Origin: Aliihoeflea aestuarii
GTDB lineage: Bacteria > Pseudomonadota > Alphaproteobacteria > Rhizobiales > Rhizobiaceae
Length of the DNA stretch: 64,000 nucleotides
Direction: 5' to 3'
Assembly (NCBI RefSeq): GCF_024105665.1
Contig: NZ_JAAAMK010000002.1
Location: 434,001 to 498,000, forward strand
Both the position numbers and the translations under genes were made by a program. Below are positions 50,561 to 58,644 of the stretch, piece after piece. Position 1 is the first letter of the stretch. The number at the start of each line of letters is the position of its first letter. The notes under the pieces were generated by a model, which did no database searches, had not been told where the DNA came from, and saw only the letters and a program-made list of their open reading frames with translations.

Positions 50561-51165
50561 TTGTCCGCCTTCGCCTTTGCGGCGGCGGACTTTGTCGCCG
50601 TCGCCTTTACAGTTGTCGTCTTTTTCGCCGCAGGCGCGGCCTTCGGCTTCGCGCTGGCCGCATGCTTGGCGGCTACGCCATTTGCCTTGGCCGGTGCTTT
50701 GCGGGGCGGCTTGGCCGCCTTCACCGGTTCACCAGTAGCTTTCGCGGGAATGTCGGGTTTCGAGGCCAGACCTTCGGGGAGCGCGGCGGCACCTGCCTTT
50801 TGCGGCTCGGCCGGCTGCGGTGTCGATGCGGGCTTTTCCGCCGAGATCGGGGTGGCCGGCTTCATCGCCTTGTCGACGCCGGCGCGCACGTCTTTGGCGG
50901 CCTGCTCCATCGGGTTCAGCGCCTTGCGGATTTCGGACGCCGGATTGAGCTTGCGTGCGTCATCGGCCAGCGACTTCAAATCGTCGAGCTCGGCTTCCTT
51001 GAGCGCCTCGTCGAACTGCTTTCGGAAATCGCCCGCCATGGAGCGGACCTTCGACATCGTCTTGCCGAAGCTGCGAAGGACGCGCGGCAAATCCTTCGGG
51101 CCGACGACCACGATCAGAACGATCGCGATGATCAGGATTTCGGACCAGCTCAAATCGAACATCAC
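50557..51165 (-). CDS. tatB: Sec-independent protein translocase TatB
   Basis: A 202-residue protein. One N-terminal membrane helix (MFDLSWSEILIIAIVLIVVVGPKDLP) with the conserved Glu and GP hinge precedes an amphipathic helix (RVLRSFGKTMSKVRSMAGDFRKQF). A very long Ala/Pro/Lys-rich tail (about 100-202) follows, common in rhizobia. It partners TatC in recognition of twin-arginine precursors. It is separated from tatA by 127 bases containing a 9-bp hairpin. Confidence 0.95.
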   Translation of the reverse strand: MMFDLSWSEILIIAIVLIVVVGPKDLPRVLRSFGKTMSKVRSMAGDFRKQFDEALKEAELDDLKSLADDARKLNPASEIRKALNPMEQAAKDVRAGVDKAMKPATPISAEKPASTPQPAEPQKAGAAALPEGLASKPDIPAKATGEPVKAAKPPRKAPAKANGVAAKHAASAKPKAAPAAKKTTTVKATATKSAAAKAKADK

Positions 51166-51199
51166 TCATTTCCGTGTCAGGGACACAGCCCTTCGATCG

Positions 51200-51223
51200 C
51201 CTTGCGCCGGCCTGGGCGCAAGG
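51200..51223 (-). other. Intercistronic hairpin between tatA and tatB
   Basis: CCTTGCGCC and GGCGCAAGG form a perfect 9-bp stem with a 6-base loop. No T run follows on either strand, so it is more likely an RNA-stability or processing element than a terminator. It could help keep TatA in excess over TatB. Confidence 0.5.
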
Positions 51224-51292
51224 AGGCAAGCAGCTTCGCTCGGGCATAGGACGGAAAGGCTGCTGCCCGTTCCGAACGTCGCCCGCCGGCGA

Positions 51293-51520
51293 TCAGGACG
51301 AGGTCTTGCCGACCTTGTCCTTCGCGACAGGCTCAACCGGCTCGTCGGCGCGATGATCGAGCGTCTTGGTGCCGACCGGTTCGTCGTCCGCCATGCCCTT
51401 CTTGAAGCTCTTGATGCCCTTGGCCATGTCGCCCATCAGTTCGGGAATCTTGCCGCGTCCGAAAAGAAGAAGGACGACGACAAGCACGATGAGCCAGTGC
51501 CAAACGGAAAAACTACCCAT
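51293..51520 (-). CDS. tatA: Sec-independent protein translocase TatA
   Basis: Pore-forming Tat subunit, 75 residues. [21 protein letters not shown] forms the membrane helix. The conserved [12 protein letters not shown] hinge and amphipathic helix ([11 protein letters not shown]) follow, then an acidic tail. The ATG at 51520 was chosen over a GTG two codons upstream. The preceding gene is an ABC ATPase rather than scpB, which is unusual. Confidence 0.96.
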   Translation of the reverse strand: MGSFSVWHWLIVLVVVLLLFGRGKIPELMGDMAKGIKSFKKGMADDEPVGTKTLDHRADEPVEPVAKDKVGKTSS

Positions 51521-51555
51521 GTTCACTCTCTTTCGAACATTCGTTCGTTATCGAC

Positions 51556-52665
51556 TTATGCGTTTTCGGAGCGGCTTTCAAACACCAGAACGTCCGATAC
51601 CCTGACATCGAGCCTGACATCCCGGCTACCCCGCGCCAATGCGCCGCAGCGAATTCGTGCGCGAACGGTCCGCTCGGCCCCCTGCACGGCCAGTTCAAGC
51701 AATTCCACCCCACCCAGGAACCGGCGTGATAGCACCCGAGCGGGCACTTCGCCAACGGTTTCCGACACGTCAAATGCAGAAAGACGTGTTGCCACGGACA
51801 CTCTGGCACCATCCTGAAAGCCGTTTGCGTCAAAAATACCGATGGGCGTTTCGACCCTGCCGGACAGTGCGCGACTTTCAAAAATATTCAACTCGGAGAA
51901 AAAGCCGGCGGCGAACAGATTGACCGGCGTGTCGAACAATTCCTCTCCGGTTCCCGTCTGGACGAGTTCGCCATCCTTCAAGAGCGCGATGCGGTCGCCC
52001 ATGCGCATCGCCTCCTCCGCATCGTGAGTGACCACGACGGCCGTGGAGCGGCTTTGACGCAAAATGGCAAGCGTTTCGGCCCGCACGGAATCCTTCAAAC
52101 GCGAGTCGAGCCCCGAAAACGGTTCGTCCATCAACAAAACGCCCGGTCGCGGCGCGATTGCGCGGGCAAGCGCGACGCGCTGCTGCTCGCCGCCCGACAA
52201 TGCGTGCGGATAGGAGGCCGCATAGGTTTCGAGCCCGACGCGCTCCAGCGCGATCAGGGCTTCGCGACGCGCCTCTTCCCGAGACAGTGCCGTCAGGCCG
52301 AACTTCACATTGTCGAGAATGGTCAGATGCGGAAACAGGGCGAAGTCCTGAAAGACCAGTCCGATCGATCGCTTCTCCGGGGGCACGAAGACGCCCGGCC
52401 CGCAGATGATGCGATCGTTGAGAAGCAGGCGGCCGCCGGTCGGTGTCTCAAGGCCCGCCGCGATGCGCAAAAGCGTCGTCTTGCCGGAACCGGACGGGCC
52501 GAGCAGGCACAGAACTTCCCCGGCTTCCGCCGCCAGAGAAACATTGCGCAGAACGGGTGCCGTCGGCGTGAAGTCATGCGATACGTTCTCGAAGGCAAGC
52601 CGTGCCGCAAAGGTCACGCCAGCCGTCACATGCCCGTTATGCTTGCGTTCCATCGTTTCAGACAC
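51556..52665 (-). CDS. Orphan ABC-transporter ATP-binding protein (FbpC/PotA-like)
   Basis: ATPase subunit of an importer, about 370 residues. Walker A GPSGSGKTT, Q-loop VFQDFALFPHL, signature LSGGEQQRVALARA, Walker B VLLMDEPFSGLD and H-loop VVVTHDAEEA are all intact. A C-terminal TOBE-type domain covers about the last 120 residues. This resembles iron(III) (FbpC), sulfate or polyamine ATPases. No permease or binding-protein gene is adjacent, so it must work with subunits encoded elsewhere. The start is uncertain: GTG at 52665 (with GGAGG 4 bases before), ATG at 52653, or a TTG overlapping scpB at 52704. Confidence 0.88.
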   Translation of the reverse strand: MSETMERKHNGHVTAGVTFAARLAFENVSHDFTPTAPVLRNVSLAAEAGEVLCLLGPSGSGKTTLLRIAAGLETPTGGRLLLNDRIICGPGVFVPPEKRSIGLVFQDFALFPHLTILDNVKFGLTALSREEARREALIALERVGLETYAASYPHALSGGEQQRVALARAIAPRPGVLLMDEPFSGLDSRLKDSVRAETLAILRQSRSTAVVVTHDAEEAMRMGDRIALLKDGELVQTGTGEELFDTPVNLFAAGFFSELNIFESRALSGRVETPIGIFDANGFQDGARVSVATRLSAFDVSETVGEVPARVLSRRFLGGVELLELAVQGAERTVRARIRCGALARGSRDVRLDVRVSDVLVFESRSENA

Positions 52666-52700
52666 CGGACCTCCGAAGCCGCGTTTCGCGGCGCTTCGGG

Positions 52701-53417
52701 TCAATCATCCTCGACCTTGGGTGTCAACAGGCCGAGTTCCTCAAGGTCGATATCGGTCAGCGGCTCTTCGTCCTCGCCGTAAAGGCCGGGGTCGGCCGGC
52801 GGTGTGGGAACCTGCAGACCTGCGGGCGGACGGGCCGACAGCAGCCCCGCCCCGCGCAATTCGTCCACCCCCGGAAGATCCCGGATTTCCGCCAATCCGA
52901 AATGGTCCAGAAATGCTTCGGTCGTGCCGTAGGTCACCGGTCGGCCCGGCGTCTTGCGACGCCCGCGCATACGCACCCACCCCGTTTCCAAAAGCGTATC
53001 GAGTGTGCCCTTGGCCGTCTCGACGCCGCGAATGTCTTCCATCTCTGCCCGCGTGACCGGCTGGTGATAGGCGACGATCGCCAGAACCTCGAGCGCGGCG
53101 CGCGACAATTTCCGCTCCCGCACCTCATCGCGTGCCAGAAGGAAGGACAGGTCGGCTGCCGTCCGGAACACCCATCCCTCGCCCACCCGCACGAGATTGA
53201 CGCCGCGCATGGCATAAAGCTTCTGCAACTCTGAGAGCACGAGCGCGACATCCGTTTCCGGCGGAAGCTTTTCCGTCAGACGACGCATCGGCACGGGTTC
53301 GCTCGACGCGAAAATGAGCGCCTCGGCCATCCGAACGACCTGGAACAGATCCGGATCGGCGGCATTTCCGCCCGGCTGGGCCGAAAAGGCGATTACCTTG
53401 CCGGAGTTTCGATCCAT
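52701..53417 (-). CDS. scpB: Segregation and condensation protein B
   Basis: Winged-helix partner of the SMC condensin. It is 238 residues. VVRMAEALIFASSEPV opens the first winged helix. SRAALEVLAIVAYHQPVTRAEMEDIRGV and GRPVTYGTTEAFLDHFGLAEIRDLP are the conserved central blocks. The C-terminus is acidic and Pro-rich. The ATG lies one base after the scpA stop; upstream in-frame sequence is a shadow of scpA. Confidence 0.95.
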   Translation of the reverse strand: MDRNSGKVIAFSAQPGGNAADPDLFQVVRMAEALIFASSEPVPMRRLTEKLPPETDVALVLSELQKLYAMRGVNLVRVGEGWVFRTAADLSFLLARDEVRERKLSRAALEVLAIVAYHQPVTRAEMEDIRGVETAKGTLDTLLETGWVRMRGRRKTPGRPVTYGTTEAFLDHFGLAEIRDLPGVDELRGAGLLSARPPAGLQVPTPPADPGLYGEDEEPLTDIDLEELGLLTPKVEDD

Positions 53418-53418
53418 C

Positions 53419-54225
53419 TCAGTTCGCCTTCGTCTTGAGATAGAGCGGAGCGAACGCGCCGTCCTGGCGCATCTGAAATGTGCCTTCCCGAACGAGTTCG
53501 AGCGTGGCGGCAAACGAACTGGCGATCGCTGTCCGGCGCTCCTGCGGCGCAATGGCATGTTCGATCAGAAAGCTATCGAGCGCGATCCAGTCGTCGAAAC
53601 CGCCGATCAACCGAATCAGGATATCGCGCGCCTCCTTGAGCGACCAGACGCCCCGCTTTGCGACACGCACATTGGTCACTGCGGTCCGCTGGCGCTGCGA
53701 GGCGTATGCCGTCAAGAGATCGTAGAGTGACGCGGAATAGGTGCTTTCGCGGCGGATCGTGGTTCGCTCGGGCATGCCGCGCGCAAAAACGTCGCGCCCG
53801 AGGCGGTCGCGGTTCATGAGCCTTGCCGCCGCGCCCCGCATCGCTTCGAGGCGGCTCAGGCGGAACTGGAGAATGGCGGCGAGTTCGTCGCCGCTCTGGC
53901 CGTCGTCCGTTTTTTTGTGGGGAATGAGAAGCTTTGATTTCAGGAAGGCAAGCCAGGCGGCCATCACCAGATAGTCGGCCGCCAGCTCGATTCGCAGATG
54001 ACGAGCGTGCGCGATGAACACCAGATATTGCTCGGCAAGCGCCAGAACGGAGATGCGCGCCAGATCGACTTTTTGCCCGCGCGCCAGATGAAGAAGAAGG
54101 TCGAGCGGACCTTCGAACCCGTCGACATCGACGACCAGAGCCGGTTCGGAAAGGGCACGACCACCCTCTTCCCAGAATTCCTCCAGGGGCAGTGGCGAGC
54201 CTGTTGCGGTCTTTTCCTTGACCAA
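53419..54225 (-). CDS. scpA: Segregation and condensation protein A
   Basis: Kleisin subunit of SMC-ScpAB, 268 residues. VDGFEGPLDLLLHLARGQKVDLARISVLALAEQYL is the hallmark N-terminal SMC-binding segment; ADYLVMAAWLAFLKSKLLIP follows. The start is taken as a TTG at 54225, 11 bases after nagZ; no better start is seen before the conserved region. It is co-transcribed with scpB. Confidence 0.94.
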   Translation of the reverse strand: MVKEKTATGSPLPLEEFWEEGGRALSEPALVVDVDGFEGPLDLLLHLARGQKVDLARISVLALAEQYLVFIAHARHLRIELAADYLVMAAWLAFLKSKLLIPHKKTDDGQSGDELAAILQFRLSRLEAMRGAAARLMNRDRLGRDVFARGMPERTTIRRESTYSASLYDLLTAYASQRQRTAVTNVRVAKRGVWSLKEARDILIRLIGGFDDWIALDSFLIEHAIAPQERRTAIASSFAATLELVREGTFQMRQDGAFAPLYLKTKAN

Positions 54226-54236
54226 ATCCGTTCTTT

Positions 54237-55250
54237 CTAGACGGCGATCAGTCCCTCAAATTCCTGACGCAGATTTGCGTATTCCGCCCCTGCCTGTCTG
54301 TCGAGCGATTCGATGGCCCGAACCGCGCGCGCCTTTGCCAGACCGGCCAATACCGGAGCGGCCTGTGCGATCGGCTTCATCTCCGCCATGTCGCCATTGC
54401 AGTGAAGGACCATATCGCAGCCTGCCGCAAGCGACGAGCGGGTACGTGTGGCGAAATCCCCGGAAAGCGCCTTCATCGACAGATCGTCGCTCATCAAAAG
54501 CCCGTCGAAACCGATCTCTCCGCGAATGAATTCGCTGATGACGCGCGGCGACGTGGTCGCCGGATTACCGGCGTCGATGGCGGTATAGACGACATGGGCG
54601 GTCATGGCGGCGGGTGCGTCGCAAAGCGCCTTGAACGGCACGAAATCATGCCGGCGCAATTCGTCCAGCCCGGCGTCGACCACAGGAAGCGCATGGTGGC
54701 TGTCGGAAAAGGCGCGACCGTGGCCGGGTATGTGCTTGATCACGGGCATCACCCCGCCGGCAAGCAAACCTTCGGCGGCGGCCTTGCCGAGAATCGCGAC
54801 GATTTCGGGATCGTGCGCATAGGCCCGGTCGCCGATCACGTCATGCGCACCCTCGACCGGTACATCGAGCACCGGAAGACAATCGGCGTTGATGCCGTAC
54901 TGGATCAGGTCGAGCGCATGAAGACGCGACATCAGCCAGCTTGCACGGACGGCGGCTTCCCGATCCTGCGTGTAGATGCGTCCGAGCGTATCGGCCGGCG
55001 GATAATATCCGGCCAGCGGCGGCCGCAGGCGCTGAACGCGCCCGCCTTCCTGATCGATGAAGACCGGCGCATCGGGCCGCCCGACGCTCTCGCGCATCGA
55101 CGCCACGAGATCGCGAATCTGATCCGGCTCCGACAGGTTTCGGGCGAACAGGATGAAACCCCAGGGTGCTTCATTGGCAAAGAACACCTGCTCATCACGC
55201 GACAAGACGGTGCCCGAGGCACCCAGAATCAGGGCTTTCGAATCGCTCAT
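54237..55250 (-). CDS. nagZ: Beta-N-acetylhexosaminidase NagZ (GH3)
   Basis: Cytoplasmic enzyme that removes N-acetylglucosamine from muropeptides during peptidoglycan recycling, and can feed beta-lactamase induction. It is 337 residues. FIDQEGGRVQRL, the GH3 motif KHIPGHGRAFSDSHH containing the catalytic Asp-His pair, and LLMSDDLSMKAL with the nucleophile Asp are present. It stands between the SPOR protein and scpA; both flanking envelope genes concern peptidoglycan. Confidence 0.95.
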   Translation of the reverse strand: MSDSKALILGASGTVLSRDEQVFFANEAPWGFILFARNLSEPDQIRDLVASMRESVGRPDAPVFIDQEGGRVQRLRPPLAGYYPPADTLGRIYTQDREAAVRASWLMSRLHALDLIQYGINADCLPVLDVPVEGAHDVIGDRAYAHDPEIVAILGKAAAEGLLAGGVMPVIKHIPGHGRAFSDSHHALPVVDAGLDELRRHDFVPFKALCDAPAAMTAHVVYTAIDAGNPATTSPRVISEFIRGEIGFDGLLMSDDLSMKALSGDFATRTRSSLAAGCDMVLHCNGDMAEMKPIAQAAPVLAGLAKARAVRAIESLDRQAGAEYANLRQEFEGLIAV

Positions 55251-55333
55251 TGATCAACCATGACATGCAGATGCGGGGCGTCAATCATCGCCCCGCGTGA
55301 GAGACAGCCGGGCACGAAGCCCGGCTTGAGGGA

Positions 55334-58300
55334 TTAGCGGGAAACGAAGCAGCTACCGCCCGCCGCCTTGTATTGCGTGCAAAGCTGCACGGCTTCGTCG
55401 CGCGTATTCGCCTGAATGCGCACCCGGTAGAAGGTGCCCATGCCATCGATCTCCGCGCGGACGATGTTTACGCCCCTGCCCTCCAGCACCGAAGCGTAGC
55501 GGCGCGCCAGATCCTGATAGGCTGTCTGCGCGCCTTCCGCCGAAGGCTGGGATGCGATCTGCATCGACCATTCGCCGGTATTCGTGGCGGCCGCTTCCGA
55601 TTGCGCGACCGGTGCCGTCGTGGCGGGCTGTGCCGATGCGAGTTGCACCGGCGCCTGCGCCGCGCCGGACGCTTCCGGGCGCGCCTGCGGGCGGCTCGGC
55701 ACGACTCCGACCGTGTCCGGCATAACCGGATCGTCCGGCAGGATTTCGCCCTGCAACGGCGCGATGGAACCGACCGGCTGCGCGTCCTCGACGCGCGGCA
55801 AACCGGGCGTCTGGCTTTGCGCCGAAAGCGCGGCATTGGCTTCGAGCTGTTCGAGCGTCGGCGCCGCGGGCACATCCTCGCGCGCCACCAGCGTACCGTC
55901 AGGGCGCACCACCATCGTACGGACGCGGCGCGGCGCGATCGATATGCCTTCGTCCTCCAGGGTTTCCGCCGCGCCGCCAAGGCGCTCGTCATTCTTCACT
56001 GAGGCCAGCATCGCATCGGCACCCGCATCATCCAGCATGGGAATTTCTTCCATGCCCACCATGGGAAAATCGTTCCCGACAGGCGGCGCGACGGCGGAGC
56101 GGACATCGAGCGGCTCCTCCGCCGACGTCATGAGTTCTTCCTGTCCGGCGCCGGGCGTGCCGGTCGCTCCGGTGGCACGCTGATAAGCCCGGCTGTCCTG
56201 GTTCGGAACCACCGCACCGCCGCGATTTTCAGGCCGCACGCGGACAGGATCGGAATCCGCCCGAACGATTACCGGAAGGCCATCGCTGGTCGGGCTGCCG
56301 GCCATGAAGTAGCCGAGACCACCCAGAAGCGCGACAGCCCCAACGCCGCCGAGGATGAAGTATTTGCGCCGCATGCCATCCTTCGGAGTCGGCGCATCGA
56401 GTGGTTCGGTGTCGGGATCGTAGTCGAAATCGACATCACCGAAATCATTGTCCGCCTGAGCCGACTGGGGCTCGTGGACATAGCCGTAATCGCCATCCGT
56501 GTACGATCCTTGCAGGGGGATCGTATCGGCTGACGACGCCGCCGGCGCGGACGCGGATACAGTATTCGCACTCTCTTCCTCGGGAGCGAGGCTGCCGAAT
56601 GCCACGTCGAGTTCCGCCTCCAGATCGTCCGGCGAAAAGAGCGGCGCGACCTCCTCGGGCTGGGCGAGCTCGGGGATGTCGAGGTCGTCGACGATAGCCG
56701 TCGGCTGTTCATCGACCTCGACCGTCTCGATCTCCGGTGCGACCGGACGATCCGTCCGCGCCATGCCGAACAGCGGCGTTGCGGGCTGAACCGGCTCCGC
56801 CGTTCTGGCCGCCGAACCGCGCTCACCGCCGCCGAAACGGGCCATCGCGGCCGGCGCAAGGGCCGCAAGCATGGCAAGCGGACCCGTCTTCTTCGGGGCT
56901 ACGGGTTCTTCGACGCGATCGCCATGCAAGGCATCCGGCGATTGCGTGTCGAAATCGTTCCACGAGTTTGATTCAGCCTTAACGGTCTCCCGATCGTTCG
57001 ATTCGGGCAAATATTCTTCGGCCGAATCGAAGGCGACGTCGTCCAGATCAAGATCGAAGTCCAGATCGTCGGCAACCGGTTCATCTATGGGCTGAGAGGC
57101 CACCGGTTCCAGCGGAGCTTCGAACGATGCAGCGGAAAAGCTGTCGTCGTCCCCAAGAAGGGCGCCGAGTTCGTCTTCGAGGCTAAGCGGCTGCGGGGCC
57201 GGCTTCTGCTCCACCGCAGGTGCAGCGAAAACCTCTTCGTGCCGGATCGTCTCGACACTGGCAAATGTCTCAGGCGCGGCCGCCGGATAGACCGGCGCGG
57301 GGTCGGCATTGAGCCAGTTTTCGATGTCGCCGAGAATGTCGTCGTCGTCCGACACATCCCGGCGCAATTCAGGTTCACGCCATGCGGCAACGTCCTCACG
57401 CGGGGGGGCGACCGATTCTACGGGTCCCTCGACCTGCAGATCCGCCGCACTCCATGCGCCGCCGATCGCCGCATTACGATCGCTGGCGACGAAATCGTCC
57501 AGCCGATCGTCAGCGGGACCGGCCTGGAGCACGTCGTCATGCGCGAACGTATCCAGAGGCACGGCAGATTCCGGCGCACCCGTCTCGTTCAGATCGTCGG
57601 CAAAGGCGAAATCGAGATCGAAATCTTCGGCCGCCACAGCCTCGGCAGGCACCTCCGCGGCGAAGACCTCCGGCTGATCGTGCTCGCCTGTTTGAAGATC
57701 GAATTCAAATCGCTCGATGTCACTCGTCTGATCGTTCGGGTAGGAAGAATCCGCGAAAACAGTCTCTTCCGGTCGATCGAATTCGAACGCCGCAACCGGT
57801 TCTACAGGTTGTGCAAAGGCCGAATCTTCATCCGCGGCAAGAGGCTGCGTGTGGTCACCATCATCGAAGTCTTCAAACGCGAGGTCGAAATCATCGACCG
57901 CCGGTTCGGCAACGGAAACGCCTTCGTCGATCTCCGGCACCGCTGCGAAAAGCGCATGCGACCTAACGTCAAAATCGTCCGGCACGTCATCAACTTCGGC
58001 TTCGAAGGCTATTGGTGGCGCGACGAGGTCGTTCTGCGAACTATCAGCCGGCGAAAGCGGCAAATGCGGACCGTCATCATCCAGTTCCAGGTCGAAAGCC
58101 AGATCGAGATCGTCGGACAAATCATCACCTTGGCCCTCGAAGTCGATGGCCGGTGCGACCAGATCGTCCTGCGGCTCATTCGTGGCCGAAAGCGGCAGAT
58201 CGTGTCCGTTGTCCTCGAGTTCGAGATCGAGCGACAGGTCGAGATCGCCGAACGCGTCGTCGTCGAAAGGCTCGTCATGAGCGGCCGGCTCGGGCGCTGC

Positions 58301-58540
58301 GTATTGCGGCTCCTGCGTCCAGTGATCGGCGACGGACGACTGAACCGGCACCACCGCATCGGCCTCATCGAGATCACCGAGCATCTCACGCTCGAGGTCG
58401 ATGTCGAAATTCTCGTTTGCCGCAAGATCCGGTTCCGACTTCGAGGCGCGTGGAGCGTCCGCCATCCGCATCAGTTCGGCGAACGGATCATTGTCCAGAA
58501 AACCGGATTCGTCGGGTCGCTTGAAAGGATTGTCTGCCAT
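55334..58540 (-). CDS. Large acidic SPOR-domain membrane protein
   Basis: A 1068-residue protein. Residues 1-720 are cytoplasmic, extremely rich in Asp/Glu/Ala/Pro/Phe and probably disordered, with many short D-L-D-F-D or E-D-L-D-L blocks and a tandem 45-residue duplication (99-143 and 144-188). One membrane helix follows (about 726-745, KYFILGGVGAVALLGGLGYF). A periplasmic Pro/Ala linker precedes a C-terminal SPOR domain (989-1068), which binds denuded peptidoglycan at the septum. Position between argS and nagZ is standard for rhizobia, but the length is unusually large. Confidence 0.93.
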   Translation of the reverse strand: MADNPFKRPDESGFLDNDPFAELMRMADAPRASKSEPDLAANENFDIDLEREMLGDLDEADAVVPVQSSVADHWTQEPQYAAPEPAAHDEPFDDDAFGDLDLSLDLELEDNGHDLPLSATNEPQDDLVAPAIDFEGQGDDLSDDLDLAFDLELDDDGPHLPLSPADSSQNDLVAPPIAFEAEVDDVPDDFDVRSHALFAAVPEIDEGVSVAEPAVDDFDLAFEDFDDGDHTQPLAADEDSAFAQPVEPVAAFEFDRPEETVFADSSYPNDQTSDIERFEFDLQTGEHDQPEVFAAEVPAEAVAAEDFDLDFAFADDLNETGAPESAVPLDTFAHDDVLQAGPADDRLDDFVASDRNAAIGGAWSAADLQVEGPVESVAPPREDVAAWREPELRRDVSDDDDILGDIENWLNADPAPVYPAAAPETFASVETIRHEEVFAAPAVEQKPAPQPLSLEDELGALLGDDDSFSAASFEAPLEPVASQPIDEPVADDLDFDLDLDDVAFDSAEEYLPESNDRETVKAESNSWNDFDTQSPDALHGDRVEEPVAPKKTGPLAMLAALAPAAMARFGGGERGSAARTAEPVQPATPLFGMARTDRPVAPEIETVEVDEQPTAIVDDLDIPELAQPEEVAPLFSPDDLEAELDVAFGSLAPEEESANTVSASAPAASSADTIPLQGSYTDGDYGYVHEPQSAQADNDFGDVDFDYDPDTEPLDAPTPKDGMRRKYFILGGVGAVALLGGLGYFMAGSPTSDGLPVIVRADSDPVRVRPENRGGAVVPNQDSRAYQRATGATGTPGAGQEELMTSAEEPLDVRSAVAPPVGNDFPMVGMEEIPMLDDAGADAMLASVKNDERLGGAAETLEDEGISIAPRRVRTMVVRPDGTLVAREDVPAAPTLEQLEANAALSAQSQTPGLPRVEDAQPVGSIAPLQGEILPDDPVMPDTVGVVPSRPQARPEASGAAQAPVQLASAQPATTAPVAQSEAAATNTGEWSMQIASQPSAEGAQTAYQDLARRYASVLEGRGVNIVRAEIDGMGTFYRVRIQANTRDEAVQLCTQYKAAGGSCFVSR
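57977..58246 (-). repeat. Tandem 135-bp coding repeat in the SPOR protein gene
   Basis: Bases 58246-58112 and 58111-57977 encode two adjacent 45-residue units starting DLDLSLDLELED and DLDLAFDLELDD. I count 26 identical residues of 45, and the alignment needs no gaps. The units share the LPLS, DLVAP and FE blocks. Confidence 0.85.
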
Positions 58541-58644
58541 GCCTTTTCCCGTACTCGCACTCGGTCGGACGCCGGCGACGTCTCAATGATCTTGGCCGCT
58601 ACCAGCGCAATGTGGGCAAAAGGTGACGCCTTACGTTAAGGCAA

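Noticed and set aside
49238-51817. 859-codon plus-strand open frame opposite serS, tatC, tatB and tatA
   Set aside because: Spans four genes on the other strand and has no domain features.
57239-58639. 466-codon plus-strand open frame opposite the SPOR protein gene
   Set aside because: The opposite strand encodes a coherent protein with a membrane helix and SPOR domain; this frame is the complement of its acidic repeats.
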